Source: Bacteroidales bacterium (GTDB lineage Bacteria; Bacteroidota; Bacteroidia; Bacteroidales; UBA7960). Taken from it: a stretch of 41,849 bases of DNA. Shown in pieces: positions 16,516-24,371 of this stretch (position 1 is its first letter; each line of letters opens with the position of its first letter). Where the stretch lies: NCBI GenBank assembly GCA_007123065.1, contig SKSI01000081.1, positions 1 to 41,849 of the forward strand, given 5' to 3'. The position numbers and the translations under genes are program-made. Below the pieces are notes generated by a model. The model did no database searches. It saw only the letters and a program-made list of their open reading frames with translations, and had not been told where the DNA came from.

Positions 16516-17709
16516 TTTCCTTCCCGGATAGACTTTAAGTGCTTCCTCGAGGCATTTCATGGCTTTTTTAAGGTCTTCGACGTTCAGTACGTAAGAGATG
16601 CGTACTTCGCTTTTTCCTTTGCCGGGGGTAGCATAGAATCCGGTAGCCGGGGCCATCATCACAGTTTGATTTTCATAATTGAAGTCTTCCAGAAGCCATT
16701 GGCAGAATTTGTCGCTATCATCGATAGGAAGATGTGGGTTTACGTAAAAGGCACCTTTGGGTGTTGGACAAATAACGCCTTCCATTTTGGTTAAAGCGTC
16801 AACTACAGTGTTGCGGCGGGCCAGGTATTCGCCAATAATCTCGTCAAAATAGCTGTCGGGGGTGTCTACGGCTGCTTCGGCAGCAAATTGTCCCAGCGAG
16901 GGTGGACTCAGGCGGGCTTGTGCAAATTTCATCGCGGTAGCCATCACCTCTTTGTTTCTGGAAATCATCACACCGATACGGATGCCGCATGCACTGTAAC
17001 GCTTGCTCACGGAGTCAAATAAAACCACGTTGTCTTCAATACCTTCCAGGTTCATTACAGAGTGGTGCTTTAACCCATCATAGCAGAATTCCCTGTAAAC
17101 CTCATCTGCAAACAAGAACAGATCGTGCTTTTTAACGATCTGACGCAGCACTTCAAGCTCCTCTTTTGAATACAGGTAGCCCGTGGGGTTGTTGGGGTTG
17201 CACACCATAATGGCTTTTGTTTTTGGTGTGATCGCTTTTTCGAACTCTTCAATTGGAGGGAGGGCAAAGCCTGTATCAATTGTCGAAATGATGGGTTTTA
17301 CCTTCACACCGGCACTGATGGTGAAACCATTGTAGTTGGCATAGAAGGGCTCAGGGATGATGATCTCATCACCGGGATTCAGACAAGTTTGTACGGCAAA
17401 AAGAATAGCTTCTGAGGCTCCTGCTCCCACAATCATTTCATCGGGGGTCACATGGATGTCATGTTTTGCGTAATATTCGCAAAGCTTTTCGCGGTAGGAG
17501 AGAATGCCGGCAGAGTGACTGTATTCGATCACCTTGACGTCCAGGTTGTGCATGGCATCGATCATCGACTGTGGTGTCGGGATGTCGGGCTGGCCGATGT
17601 TGAGGTGGTAAACCTTGGTGCCTCTTTTTTTAGCCTTTTCTGCATAGGGAACCAACTTGCGTATGGGAGACGCCGGCATCTGGCGTCCTTTTTCTGATAT
17701 TTGTGGCAT
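16510..17709 (-). CDS. Class I/II PLP-dependent aminotransferase
   Basis: A 399-residue fold-type I aminotransferase. Visible features are 'NIGQPDIPTP' near the N-terminus, 'GAGASEAILFAVQT' (cofactor phosphate region), 'NPNNPTGYLYS' and 'FADEVYREF' (Asn and Asp/Tyr contacts to PLP), and 'SVSKRYSACGIRIG' with the Schiff-base lysine. 'SEVRISY' near the C-terminus carries the carboxylate-binding Arg. It is likely an aspartate/aromatic or broad-range transaminase; the amino acid is not determinable here. A possible promoter lies upstream on the minus strand (CATCTTTG, 17765-17758, one mismatch, with TTG 20 bp further at 17788-17786). The C-terminal end runs into the hexamer array. Confidence 0.9.
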   Translation of the reverse strand: MPQISEKGRQMPASPIRKLVPYAEKAKKRGTKVYHLNIGQPDIPTPQSMIDAMHNLDVKVIEYSHSAGILSYREKLCEYYAKHDIHVTPDEMIVGAGASEAILFAVQTCLNPGDEIIIPEPFYANYNGFTISAGVKVKPIISTIDTGFALPPIEEFEKAITPKTKAIMVCNPNNPTGYLYSKEELEVLRQIVKKHDLFLFADEVYREFCYDGLKHHSVMNLEGIEDNVVLFDSVSKRYSACGIRIGVMISRNKEVMATAMKFAQARLSPPSLGQFAAEAAVDTPDSYFDEIIGEYLARRNTVVDALTKMEGVICPTPKGAFYVNPHLPIDDSDKFCQWLLEDFNYENQTVMMAPATGFYATPGKGKSEVRISYVLNVEDLKKAMKCLEEALKVYPGRKG

Positions 17710-17837
17710 GATTTCTTGAAATTATGTGTTAGTAATCGGATTGATCTGCGCCGGCTGCAAAGATGCCAATATTTTTCATCATTAACAATAATGATATTAA
17801 TGATTTCTTTTCGATTTCTGATTGTTGATGATCATCT

Positions 17838-17905
17838 TCGTGCCCTTTTTGACTCTGTGGTGAAAAAAGAAAATCTACCACAAAGACACAAAGTCCACAA
17901 AGATG
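17838..17905 (+). repeat. Dispersed GTGGT/ACCAC stem-loop repeat, copy 1
   Basis: GTGGT (17857-17861), a 15-nt A-rich loop, then ACCAC (17877-17881), followed by AAAGACACAAAG-type sequence. The same arrangement occurs at about 20573-20690 and 31946-32007. It lies between the aminotransferase promoter region and the DUF1573 gene. Confidence 0.7.
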
Positions 17906-17938
17906 TTTTTGCCTGAACCCTCAACGCTTAACCCTCAA

Positions 17939-17962
17939 TCCCGAATCGCTTCGCTTTCGGGA
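17939..17962. repeat. Inverted repeat TCCCGAA/TTCGGGA
   Basis: Perfect 7-bp arms at 17939-17945 and 17956-17962 enclose the loop TCGCTTCGCT, followed by more CTTCGCTTACGCT. It lies just past the 3' end of the DUF1573 gene. There is no T-tract on the minus strand, so a classical terminator is unlikely; it resembles a REP-like element. Confidence 0.4.
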
Positions 17963-17986
17963 CTTCGCTTACGCTCAGCCTTAAAC

Positions 17987-18382
17987 TTAAGGAATTACTA
18001 TTCCGTAAACGGAAACCACCAGCGTTTTTTTGTACCCGTTTGTGTGGATGATGATATTTCGTGTAAATGGCCCAATGCGACTTGTGTTGTATCGAAAACG
18101 GATGGTGGTTTCTTCACCTTGCCGGATGGGATCTGTAGGCCAGTTCGGGATCATCAGTCCGCAGGAGCTTCTGACTTTGGCAATGATCAGATCAGTTTTG
18201 CCTTCATTGGCAATGGTGATCTGACCGGTAAAACGCTCTCCTGAATGAACTGTGCCCATGTCAATCGTATCTGCCGATAGAACCGCATAAGGATAATTCT
18301 CCTTAATGGCTGAATCATCCGCCATCAAAATCAAAAGAAAAGAAAAAAACAAAACCGTTAGACCACCCCGCACTTTAATCAT
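17987..18382 (-). CDS. Exported DUF1573 family protein
   Basis: A 131-residue protein with an N-terminal hydrophobic export signal ('GGLTVLFFSFLLILMA') and a DUF1573 domain, an immunoglobulin-like fold common in Bacteroidetes envelopes. Family hallmarks are 'TIDMGTVHSGERFTGQITIAN', 'SSCGLMIPNWPTDPIRQGE' and 'GPFTRNIIIHTNG'. The usual CGC turn is CGL here. The function is unknown; it may be a protein-interaction module. The frame remains open upstream to 18439, but that extension is made of the ATGAAAA and CAATCGG repeats, so I place the start at 18382. It follows the M24 peptidase on the same strand after a 74-bp repeat spacer. Confidence 0.7.
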   Translation of the reverse strand: MIKVRGGLTVLFFSFLLILMADDSAIKENYPYAVLSADTIDMGTVHSGERFTGQITIANEGKTDLIIAKVRSSCGLMIPNWPTDPIRQGEETTIRFRYNTSRIGPFTRNIIIHTNGYKKTLVVSVYGIVIP

Positions 18383-18400
18383 ACCATAATCAACAATTAA

Positions 18401-18421
18401 ATGAAAAATGAAAAATGAAAA
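18401..18421 (+). repeat. ATGAAAA heptamer, three tandem copies
   Basis: Three exact ATGAAAA units directly adjoin the CAATCGG array. Both arrays have a 7-bp period although their sequences are unrelated. Position: upstream of the DUF1573 start. Confidence 0.75.
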
Positions 18422-18422
18422 A

Positions 18423-18457
18423 TAATCGACAATCGGCAATCGGCAATCGGTAATCGT
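18423..18457 (+). repeat. CAATCGG heptamer array, locus 1
   Basis: TAATCGA, three exact CAATCGG units, then TAATCGT: five 7-bp units. The last base is the first base of the TTA that reads as the TAA stop of the M24 peptidase gene. A sister array of the same heptamer is at 37187-37221. Confidence 0.8.
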
Positions 18458-19947
18458 TACCGCATGGCTTCCTCAATTTCGGCAACGGTTCTCGGAAGGC
18501 TTCCGGACAGGTTTATATGGCCATCTTCAGTGATGAGGATATCGTCTTCTATGCGCACGCCGATGCCTTCATATTGTTTGTAGATGGGCCTGACCTCATC
18601 AACGAAAGCGTTGAGTTCTGCTTCGCTGGCAACGTGTCCGAACAGATCATGGATTCCGTTGAGCAAACCTTCCATAAAATAGAGACCCGGCTCAAGGGTC
18701 ATGACCATACCCGGTTCCAGTTTACGACCTGTTAATTCTTTGTTCAGGATGTAGTCGTCTCTGACGCTGTGGTCATAACCATAATCACCCACATCGTTTG
18801 TTTGCAGGCCGATGTAATGATTCACCCGGTGTTGCATGTAAAAACGTTTCTGCCACCACGATGTGGTATCCGGAAGCAGTCCCATTTGGTGTAAGCCCCT
18901 TACCATGACCTCCATCGATTTGTGGTGGCAATCGAGCATGTTATAGCCTGGCTTCATCAGTGCCAGAGATTCATCAAATGCTTTCAGAACCAGTTCGTAT
19001 ATCTCTATTTGTCTGGGCGTGAATTTTCCGTTGGCCGGATAGGTGCGTGTAACATCCGCTGAATAACCGCCAAGACTTGCGGCACCAATGTCAATCAGTA
19101 CAAGGTCGCCATCCTCTATCACCCTATCGGAAGGCCGATGGTGCAACAGGCAGGTGTTTGGACCGCTTCCGACAATGGAAGAAAAACCTGTGCCCAGACC
19201 GTTTCGGCGAAATACATATTCGATACCTGCCTGCACTTCATGTTCTGTAAGCCCCGGTCTTATGGTTTCCATCACGTAATGATGTGATTTATTGGTAACC
19301 TCTATTGCTTGCTTCAGTTGCGCTATCTCCCACTTATCTTTGAATACACGATTTTCGTGCAGAATGGGAGCGATGTTGCTGATGTTGATCCTTCTGCCGC
19401 TTCCTGCAACAGCAAGTCTGATTAAGTCTTTTGTGTATGCATCGTCATCGTGTATGTAAATTCGGCTTTTATTGCCGATTAAACCTGGTAACATCTCTTC
19501 AAACTTTTCGATCGGGTAAGCAGTATCCGCACCGAACTTTTCAATGGCTCCTTCCGTGCCATACACCTCACCCGTCCACATAACTGTGTATATCTCTCTG
19601 GGTGTAACAAAAAGAGTAAAAGATTCTTCTTGCTTGGGCCTGAAAACGGCAATGCCCCTTGATTCGTTAAGTCCGGTCAAATACCTGAAGTCCGGACGTG
19701 TTGCGGCAGAAACAATGATGAAGTCTGCGTTGATTGATTTAAATATCCGCGCCCTCCGTTGTTCAAACACCTCTTTGTTAAAATCACTAACCTGATGATC
19801 ATGTTTGAATCTGTCGGGTAGTTCCCCCGGTTGATAACAGTCTTTGTTCATATTATTGAAGATAAGTGCTACGACACCAAGAACGATCAATATTACAATG
19901 ATTCTTGAGATGATCACATATTTTTTTAAATCCCTGACTTTGGCCAT
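18457..19947 (-). CDS. Membrane-anchored M24 metallopeptidase (Xaa-Pro aminopeptidase type)
   Basis: A 496-residue protein with an uncleaved N-terminal anchor (residues about 10-31, 'YVIISRIIVILIVLGVVALIF'). It is followed by a creatinase-like N-domain and a pita-bread catalytic domain. The five metal ligands are identifiable: Asp in 'LVLIDIGA', Asp in 'YSADVTRTYP', His in 'HRVNHYIGLQTNDVG', Glu in 'TLEPGLYF' and Glu in 'GVRIEDDILIT'. Aminopeptidase P removes N-terminal residues before proline. The anchor suggests the catalytic part faces the periplasm, which is unusual relative to the cytosolic E. coli PepP (inference from topology). The downstream DUF1573 gene may share its transcript. Confidence 0.9.
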   Translation of the reverse strand: MAKVRDLKKYVIISRIIVILIVLGVVALIFNNMNKDCYQPGELPDRFKHDHQVSDFNKEVFEQRRARIFKSINADFIIVSAATRPDFRYLTGLNESRGIAVFRPKQEESFTLFVTPREIYTVMWTGEVYGTEGAIEKFGADTAYPIEKFEEMLPGLIGNKSRIYIHDDDAYTKDLIRLAVAGSGRRINISNIAPILHENRVFKDKWEIAQLKQAIEVTNKSHHYVMETIRPGLTEHEVQAGIEYVFRRNGLGTGFSSIVGSGPNTCLLHHRPSDRVIEDGDLVLIDIGAASLGGYSADVTRTYPANGKFTPRQIEIYELVLKAFDESLALMKPGYNMLDCHHKSMEVMVRGLHQMGLLPDTTSWWQKRFYMQHRVNHYIGLQTNDVGDYGYDHSVRDDYILNKELTGRKLEPGMVMTLEPGLYFMEGLLNGIHDLFGHVASEAELNAFVDEVRPIYKQYEGIGVRIEDDILITEDGHINLSGSLPRTVAEIEEAMR

Positions 19948-20054
19948 GGTTCATATTTTTGTGAATTACAATTGGTAAAATTAGTAAAGATTTTTTGTTT
20001 TCATCTTCAGCTCCAGCTCCCAGATCTTAATTCCCATCTTTTAAAACCATTTTT

Positions 20055-20062
20055 TATCTTTG
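20055..20062 (+). promoter_or_regulatory. -7 promoter box almost touching the ybaK-type start codon
   Basis: TATCTTTG matches TAnnTTTG and ends only 4 bp before the ATG at 20067. The transcription start implied by this box would fall at or very near the start codon, so the mRNA may be leaderless. Confidence 0.55.
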
Positions 20063-20066
20063 CATC

Positions 20067-20549
20067 ATGCGTGGTGATCCGAAATTATACAAATTGCTTG
20101 ATGAATTGTGCATAGCCTTTGATTATTATCCGCACCCGGCGGCACCAACTGTTGAAGAGGCTGCGAAATACTGGAAAGACCTTGATGCACAGCATTGCAA
20201 AAACTTGTTTTTCAGGAATCACAAGGGCAATCGTCACTACCTGGTGGTGCTGGATTACCTGCAAGACCTTAATATCCGAGACCTCGAACAACGACTCAGG
20301 CAGGGCAAGCTTACTTTTGCATCACCCAAAAGATTAATGAAGTACCTTGGCATTACAGCCGGATCGGTATCTCCGCTGGCATTAATCAACGACAAGGAAA
20401 AGCACGTGCACCTGTTTCTGGATGAGAAACTGCAGCAAGCGGATTTCATAAGTTTTCATCCCTGTATCAACACTGCCTCACTTGTTATCAAATACAGCGA
20501 TTTTTTGCGTTTTTTGGAGCATTGCGGAAATACGTGGGAGTACTTTTAA
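20067..20549 (+). CDS. YbaK/ProX-type aminoacyl-tRNA deacylase
   Basis: A 160-residue member of the YbaK/EbsC/ProX editing superfamily, closest in pattern to the free-standing ProXp-ala/PrdX group, which hydrolyses Ala-tRNA(Pro). Supporting motifs are 'CKNLFFRNHKGNRHYLVV' with K45 at the conserved catalytic-lysine position, 'ITAGSVSPLALIND', and 'FHPCINTASLVI' near the C-terminus. It acts in the cytosol to keep mischarged proline tRNA from reaching the ribosome. The length is normal. It is a single gene, convergent with oadB across a 151-bp repeat spacer. The substrate could alternatively be another misacylated tRNA. Confidence 0.85.
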   Translation: MRGDPKLYKLLDELCIAFDYYPHPAAPTVEEAAKYWKDLDAQHCKNLFFRNHKGNRHYLVVLDYLQDLNIRDLEQRLRQGKLTFASPKRLMKYLGITAGSVSPLALINDKEKHVHLFLDEKLQQADFISFHPCINTASLVIKYSDFLRFLEHCGNTWEYF

Positions 20550-20572
20550 AATAGCAAATTAGCAGATGAGCA

Positions 20573-20690
20573 GTGGTGCAAAAAGAAAATTTACCACAGA
20601 GACACAAAGAACACAAAGAATATTTACCGCAAAGGCGCAAAAATCGCAAAGAAAGAAAGAAAACAAAGAACAAAAAACAACGAACAAAGA
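20573..20690 (+). repeat. Dispersed GTGGT/ACCAC stem-loop repeat, copy 2, with CAAAG-rich extension
   Basis: GTGGT (20573-20577), a 15-nt A-rich loop, ACCAC (20593-20597), then ACACAAAGAACACAAAG, ACCGCAAAGGCGCAAA and an A/G-rich tail (GCAAAGAAAGAAAG). It fills the spacer between the convergent ybaK-type and oadB genes. Confidence 0.7.
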
Positions 20691-20700
20691 ATCGCCCCTG

Positions 20701-21912
20701 CTACGCCAGGAAGGCGATGAGCACGCCTGCGGCGACAGCTGAGCCGATAACCCCCGAGATGTTGCTGGCCATGCAATACTGCAGGATGTGGTTGCCTGAG
20801 TCGTGCTTTATGGCAATCTCGTTGGCTACCCTTGACGCCATGGGTACGGCACTGAGTCCTGTGGCGCCAATCAGGGGGTTGATCTTTTTCCCTGCAAACA
20901 GGTTATAGACCTTTACTGCCATAATTCCGCCGGCTACTGAAATGGCAAATGCGATCAGTCCGCCGAAGATAATTCCCAGGGTACGGATATCCAGAAAAGT
21001 TGTGGCTGTCATGGTGGCTCCAACCGCCAGCCCGAGGAAAATGGTTGCGGTATTCATGATCGGTCCGCTGGCAGCTTCCGATAGCCTTCCGGTAGCTACG
21101 CCAATCTCTTTAATCAGGTTGCCAAACATGAGCATTCCGATTAGTGGGGTTGCAGTTGGAACAAAGAAAGCAACCAGTATCCCAAGCACGATTGGAAAAG
21201 CAATCTTCACGGCGGTGATGTTCTTGATGGTTGTTTTCGGGGGGTAGCGCTTATCCATTTTCTTCATGTTGATGGAAAGCTCCTTTTTGGTACACAGCAT
21301 TCTGGCTATCGGGGGAATGATCACCGGAACCAGGGCCATGTATGAATAGGCAGCTATGGCAATTGGTCCGAGCATGTGTGGTGCCAGGATGATCGAAATG
21401 TAGATGGCCGTTGGGCCGTCACCTCCACCAATGATACCAAGCGATCCCGCCTCCTGCGGGGTGAAACCGACGGCAATGGCGGCAAAGAAAACGGTGAAAA
21501 TGCCAAGTTGGGCGGCAGCGCCAAACAGTGACAACCGCAGGTTGCGCAGCATCGGTCCGAAATCGGTCAGGGCACCGACACCCAGAAAGATGATGGGGGG
21601 CAGAAAACCTGTTTTAATAAGCATGTAATACAGGTAATTCATGATGCCATATTCGCCCGCGATCTCGATCAGCGTCATGTAGCGCCCATCCTCAAAACGT
21701 ACCATCTCCTCCGGTACAATGCCCATTCCGGCACCCGGTAAATTGGCCAGAATTACCCCAAAGCCGATTGGAACCAGCAAGAGGGGTTCATATTTCTTAC
21801 GGATGCCCAGAAACAACAGGAAAATACCGATCACCAGCATCAGCAGCATTCCGGGCTGGGTCCATAAATCACCGAAAGCGGTAATGTCGTATAGTTTTTT
21901 GATTGAATCCAT
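20701..21912 (-). CDS. oadB: Na+-transporting oxaloacetate/methylmalonyl-CoA decarboxylase, beta subunit
   Basis: A 403-residue, highly hydrophobic integral membrane protein with roughly nine helices. It carries the conserved beta-subunit segments 'IIGGGDGPTAIYISIILAP' and 'TATIFLGLAVGATM' with 'GATGLSAVPMASRVANEI' near the C-terminus, which in this family form the sodium path and contain the Asp and Ser/Asn Na+ ligands. It couples decarboxylation of the carboxybiotin carried by the alpha subunit to export of Na+. The length matches the family. It is the third gene of oadG-oadA-oadB, 40 bp after oadA. GC content is slightly higher than its neighbours, normal for a Gly/Ala-rich membrane protein. 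Confidence 0.92.
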   Translation of the reverse strand: MDSIKKLYDITAFGDLWTQPGMLLMLVIGIFLLFLGIRKKYEPLLLVPIGFGVILANLPGAGMGIVPEEMVRFEDGRYMTLIEIAGEYGIMNYLYYMLIKTGFLPPIIFLGVGALTDFGPMLRNLRLSLFGAAAQLGIFTVFFAAIAVGFTPQEAGSLGIIGGGDGPTAIYISIILAPHMLGPIAIAAYSYMALVPVIIPPIARMLCTKKELSINMKKMDKRYPPKTTIKNITAVKIAFPIVLGILVAFFVPTATPLIGMLMFGNLIKEIGVATGRLSEAASGPIMNTATIFLGLAVGATMTATTFLDIRTLGIIFGGLIAFAISVAGGIMAVKVYNLFAGKKINPLIGATGLSAVPMASRVANEIAIKHDSGNHILQYCMASNISGVIGSAVAAGVLIAFLA

Positions 21913-21952
21913 CGAACCTGTTTTGTTGTGAAATGATTCCGGACGTGTTGTC

Positions 21953-23848
21953 TCAGCTGATCACAAAGAGTACATCATCTTCAATGATGGCAGCACCGTT
22001 TGCCGGAATGATTTTTTCGATCCTGCCACCGTATTCGCTGCGGAGGGTGTTGTAGGTTTTCATCGCTTCGATGTAGCCAAGCACATCACCTTCCTTCACG
22101 ACATCCCCCTCCTTAACGGGTTTTTCTGAAGCCTCTTTGGTGAGGTAGAAGTTTCCTGAAAGGGGCGCGATGACCTCCTGACCGTTGTCCGTACCCTTTT
22201 GTTCCTTGTTAGATTCCTGTCCGGAAGGTTGTTTTTTGGAATCGCCTTTTAAATTTCCTTCATCATAAGAAAGTGTCACTTTAAATTGTTCACCGTCCAC
22301 GTCAACAAACAGACTTTGGGGAAGTTTTGCCGTTTCTGTTGGTTGGGATGCTGCAGTTGCCGCTTTTGCTTTTTTGTAAAGTCCGCTGCCTTCTTGTTTC
22401 CTTTTGTTTATGTCCTTAACAAAGGCTTCCTTGGCAGCACCCGATTTATAGTTTCTGTATTGTTCGGGATGCATCGCCAGTTCAAAAAGTTCTTCATCAT
22501 CTTTGCCATGATCCCAACCATTCTCATCCATCTCCTTTTTAAATTCTTCCAGTTTGTCGGGGTAAAGTCCTTGCGGATTGCCGGTAAAGAACTCCTTGCC
22601 CTCTTTTTTTGCGAGTTCTATGAGTTCCGGATCCAGTTTTCCGGGCAATTTTCCCAGCTTGCCGGTCAGCATGTCCCAGGCATTGTCGGGGATGATCTCC
22701 CAGCGGTCGCCTCCTTTGATCATTTGCGTGACATTGATCACGGCCAGATTTTTAACATACTGGCTGAATGGTGTAACGAGTGGCGGATAGCCCACCATCG
22801 GCCATATTTGTTCCACTTCTTCGAAAAGTTTGATAAGCAGCTTGTCCTGATTGAGCAAAGGTTTTCCATTCTTTTCCAGCCAACGGTTGAGGTCGTTTAG
22901 GTTGTTTTCCAGATCAGCCATTAGCGAACCCATCATCCCGCCTGGCAGACCGGAGGAAATAAGCAGGGAGTTCATCTGGCGGTTGGTTGGGTTGATGTAG
23001 TACCCGAGAAAGTCTTCCATGAATCCCTGGTGCATACTGCGCACCTTCATGTAGGCATCCATATTCACTTCGGGTACATCAAAACCTGCATCTTTCAACA
23101 TGGCCTGAACAGCGAGTACGTCTACGTGTCCTGTTCCCCACGATAGAGGTTCCATGCTCACATCTATGTATTCAGCACCGGCACGGGCTACTTCCAGAAT
23201 GGAGGCCATGGCAAATCCTGGTCCTGAATGGCTGTGGTACTGGATCGGGATGTCCGGATGCTGCTTTTTAATTTCTTTAACTATTTTTCCCAGCCATGCC
23301 GGACGGCCAATGCCGGCCATGTCTTTCAGGCAGATCTCGTCAGCACCTCCTTCGATGATCTTATTGGCCAGATCCACATAATATTCAACAGTATGAAGTT
23401 CTGAAAAAGTGATGCTGAGAGCGCCCTGTGCGATCAGTCCAGCCTCTTTGGTGTATTCGATAGAGTCAATCAGGTTGCGGTAATCGTTCATCCCGCAGAA
23501 GATACGCACCACGTTGGTGCCCTGGGCTTTTTTTACTTTGGGCATCAGCCGGCGCACGTCGGCGGGCACGGGCTGCATGCGGATGCCGTTCAGCGACCGT
23601 TCAAGCATCTGGCATCCAATACCTGCTTCATTGAACGGTTTTGTCCATGCGCGCAGGGCCTTATTCGGATTTTCACCAAAAAGCAGGTTGATCTGTTCGA
23701 AGCCGCCGCCGTTGGTTTCGATGCGGTCGAAGCATCCCATCTCAATAATGTGCGGTGCTACTTCGGTTAACTGATCGACACGTGGCATGTATTTTCCTGC
23801 TGATTGCCACATGTCGCGGTACATTAAAGCGAGTTTTATCTTTTGCAT
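21953..23848 (-). CDS. oadA: Oxaloacetate decarboxylase alpha subunit / pyruvate carboxylase subunit B, biotinylated
   Basis: A 631-residue cytoplasmic carboxyltransferase. The N-terminal TIM barrel carries the metal and catalytic residues: Asp in 'LMYRDMWQSAGKY', Lys in 'EICLKDMAGIGRP' and the two His of 'QYHSHSGPGFAMAS'. A Pro/Ser/Lys-rich linker (about 490-560) leads to a biotinyl domain with 'GYIEAMKTYNT', biotin-accepting K597. It transfers CO2 from oxaloacetate to biotin, to be released by the membrane beta subunit with Na+ export. The barrel is the divergent Bacteroidetes type ('RDMWQS' instead of the usual RDAHQS). Methylmalonyl-CoA decarboxylase or carboxylase function is a less likely alternative. 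Confidence 0.9.
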   Translation of the reverse strand: MQKIKLALMYRDMWQSAGKYMPRVDQLTEVAPHIIEMGCFDRIETNGGGFEQINLLFGENPNKALRAWTKPFNEAGIGCQMLERSLNGIRMQPVPADVRRLMPKVKKAQGTNVVRIFCGMNDYRNLIDSIEYTKEAGLIAQGALSITFSELHTVEYYVDLANKIIEGGADEICLKDMAGIGRPAWLGKIVKEIKKQHPDIPIQYHSHSGPGFAMASILEVARAGAEYIDVSMEPLSWGTGHVDVLAVQAMLKDAGFDVPEVNMDAYMKVRSMHQGFMEDFLGYYINPTNRQMNSLLISSGLPGGMMGSLMADLENNLNDLNRWLEKNGKPLLNQDKLLIKLFEEVEQIWPMVGYPPLVTPFSQYVKNLAVINVTQMIKGGDRWEIIPDNAWDMLTGKLGKLPGKLDPELIELAKKEGKEFFTGNPQGLYPDKLEEFKKEMDENGWDHGKDDEELFELAMHPEQYRNYKSGAAKEAFVKDINKRKQEGSGLYKKAKAATAASQPTETAKLPQSLFVDVDGEQFKVTLSYDEGNLKGDSKKQPSGQESNKEQKGTDNGQEVIAPLSGNFYLTKEASEKPVKEGDVVKEGDVLGYIEAMKTYNTLRSEYGGRIEKIIPANGAAIIEDDVLFVIS

Positions 23849-23898
23849 TTTTATATGAATTTAAAAATACTTTATCTGAATGATTATCAGTATTTTTA

Positions 23899-23958
23899 TT
23901 TGTGTGAATTTGTGAAATAATTTGTGTGAATTTGTGAAATAATTTGTGTGAATTTGTG
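23899..23958 (+). repeat. 22-bp tandem repeat in the oadG-oadA spacer
   Basis: Two exact copies of a 22-bp unit (TTTGTGTGAATTTGTGAAATAA, 23899-23920 and 23921-23942) plus a 16-bp partial copy to 23958. The spacer of 161 bp is otherwise featureless, and the transcript of oadG must run through it to reach oadA. Confidence 0.85.
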
Positions 23959-24009
23959 GATAAATTCTTTTAAAAAGGACTTGAGTATGGAAAAATGAAA
24001 ACCTGCCGT

Positions 24010-24258
24010 TTAGCGTTTTTCGATGCTTATGCCCCTTGCTTGTCCGCCTGTGATGTGCTGCACGGTAGCGGTGATGGCCGCGATCTTTTTTTTGTGTTCG
24101 GGGGGCGGGTCGTCGGGCTGGTCGGGAATCTTGGGCTGAATTTCGTGAAGGAAGGTGTTTGCAAACCAGATGATGGCTTTGCCGCTGGCCACCACCACCA
24201 TCAGTACAAAAAAGACGGTAAGTAGCCCGAGAATAAAAACCTGTGCCGGCAGTCCCAT
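24010..24258 (-). CDS. oadG: Oxaloacetate decarboxylase gamma subunit (small membrane subunit)
   Basis: An 82-residue protein with one N-terminal membrane helix (about residues 7-30, 'VFILGLLTVFFVLMVVVASGKAI'). A Pro-rich stretch ('IPDQPDDPPPEHKKKIAAITATVQHI') and a short C-terminal tail follow. This is the layout of OadG, which holds the alpha and beta subunits together at the membrane. It is the promoter-proximal gene of the oad unit. The length is at the short end for the family, as is common in Bacteroidetes. Sequence alone is weakly conserved; the operon position with oadA and oadB makes the call. Confidence 0.85.
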   Translation of the reverse strand: MGLPAQVFILGLLTVFFVLMVVVASGKAIIWFANTFLHEIQPKIPDQPDDPPPEHKKKIAAITATVQHITGGQARGISIEKR

Positions 24259-24281
24259 TGATTTAATATTTTTAGAAGTGT

Positions 24282-24289
24282 CAAAGATA
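24282..24289 (-). promoter_or_regulatory. -7 promoter box for the oadGAB operon
   Basis: On the minus strand this reads TATCTTTG, a full TAnnTTTG match, 23 bp before the oadG ATG. It gives a leader of about 18 nt. No -33 box at the usual spacing was seen. Confidence 0.5.
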
Positions 24290-24371
24290 CAAAAATGGGG
24301 GGATTTTGGTAGGTTTACTACATGGGTTTGGTTGTAGAATGGATAGAGAATAAGACCAGCCCTTAGTTTCC

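Noticed and set aside
22286..22900. Antisense open frame (204 codons) opposite oadA
   Set aside because: A shadow of the oadA coding strand; composition is typical of complementary frames and no domain is recognisable.
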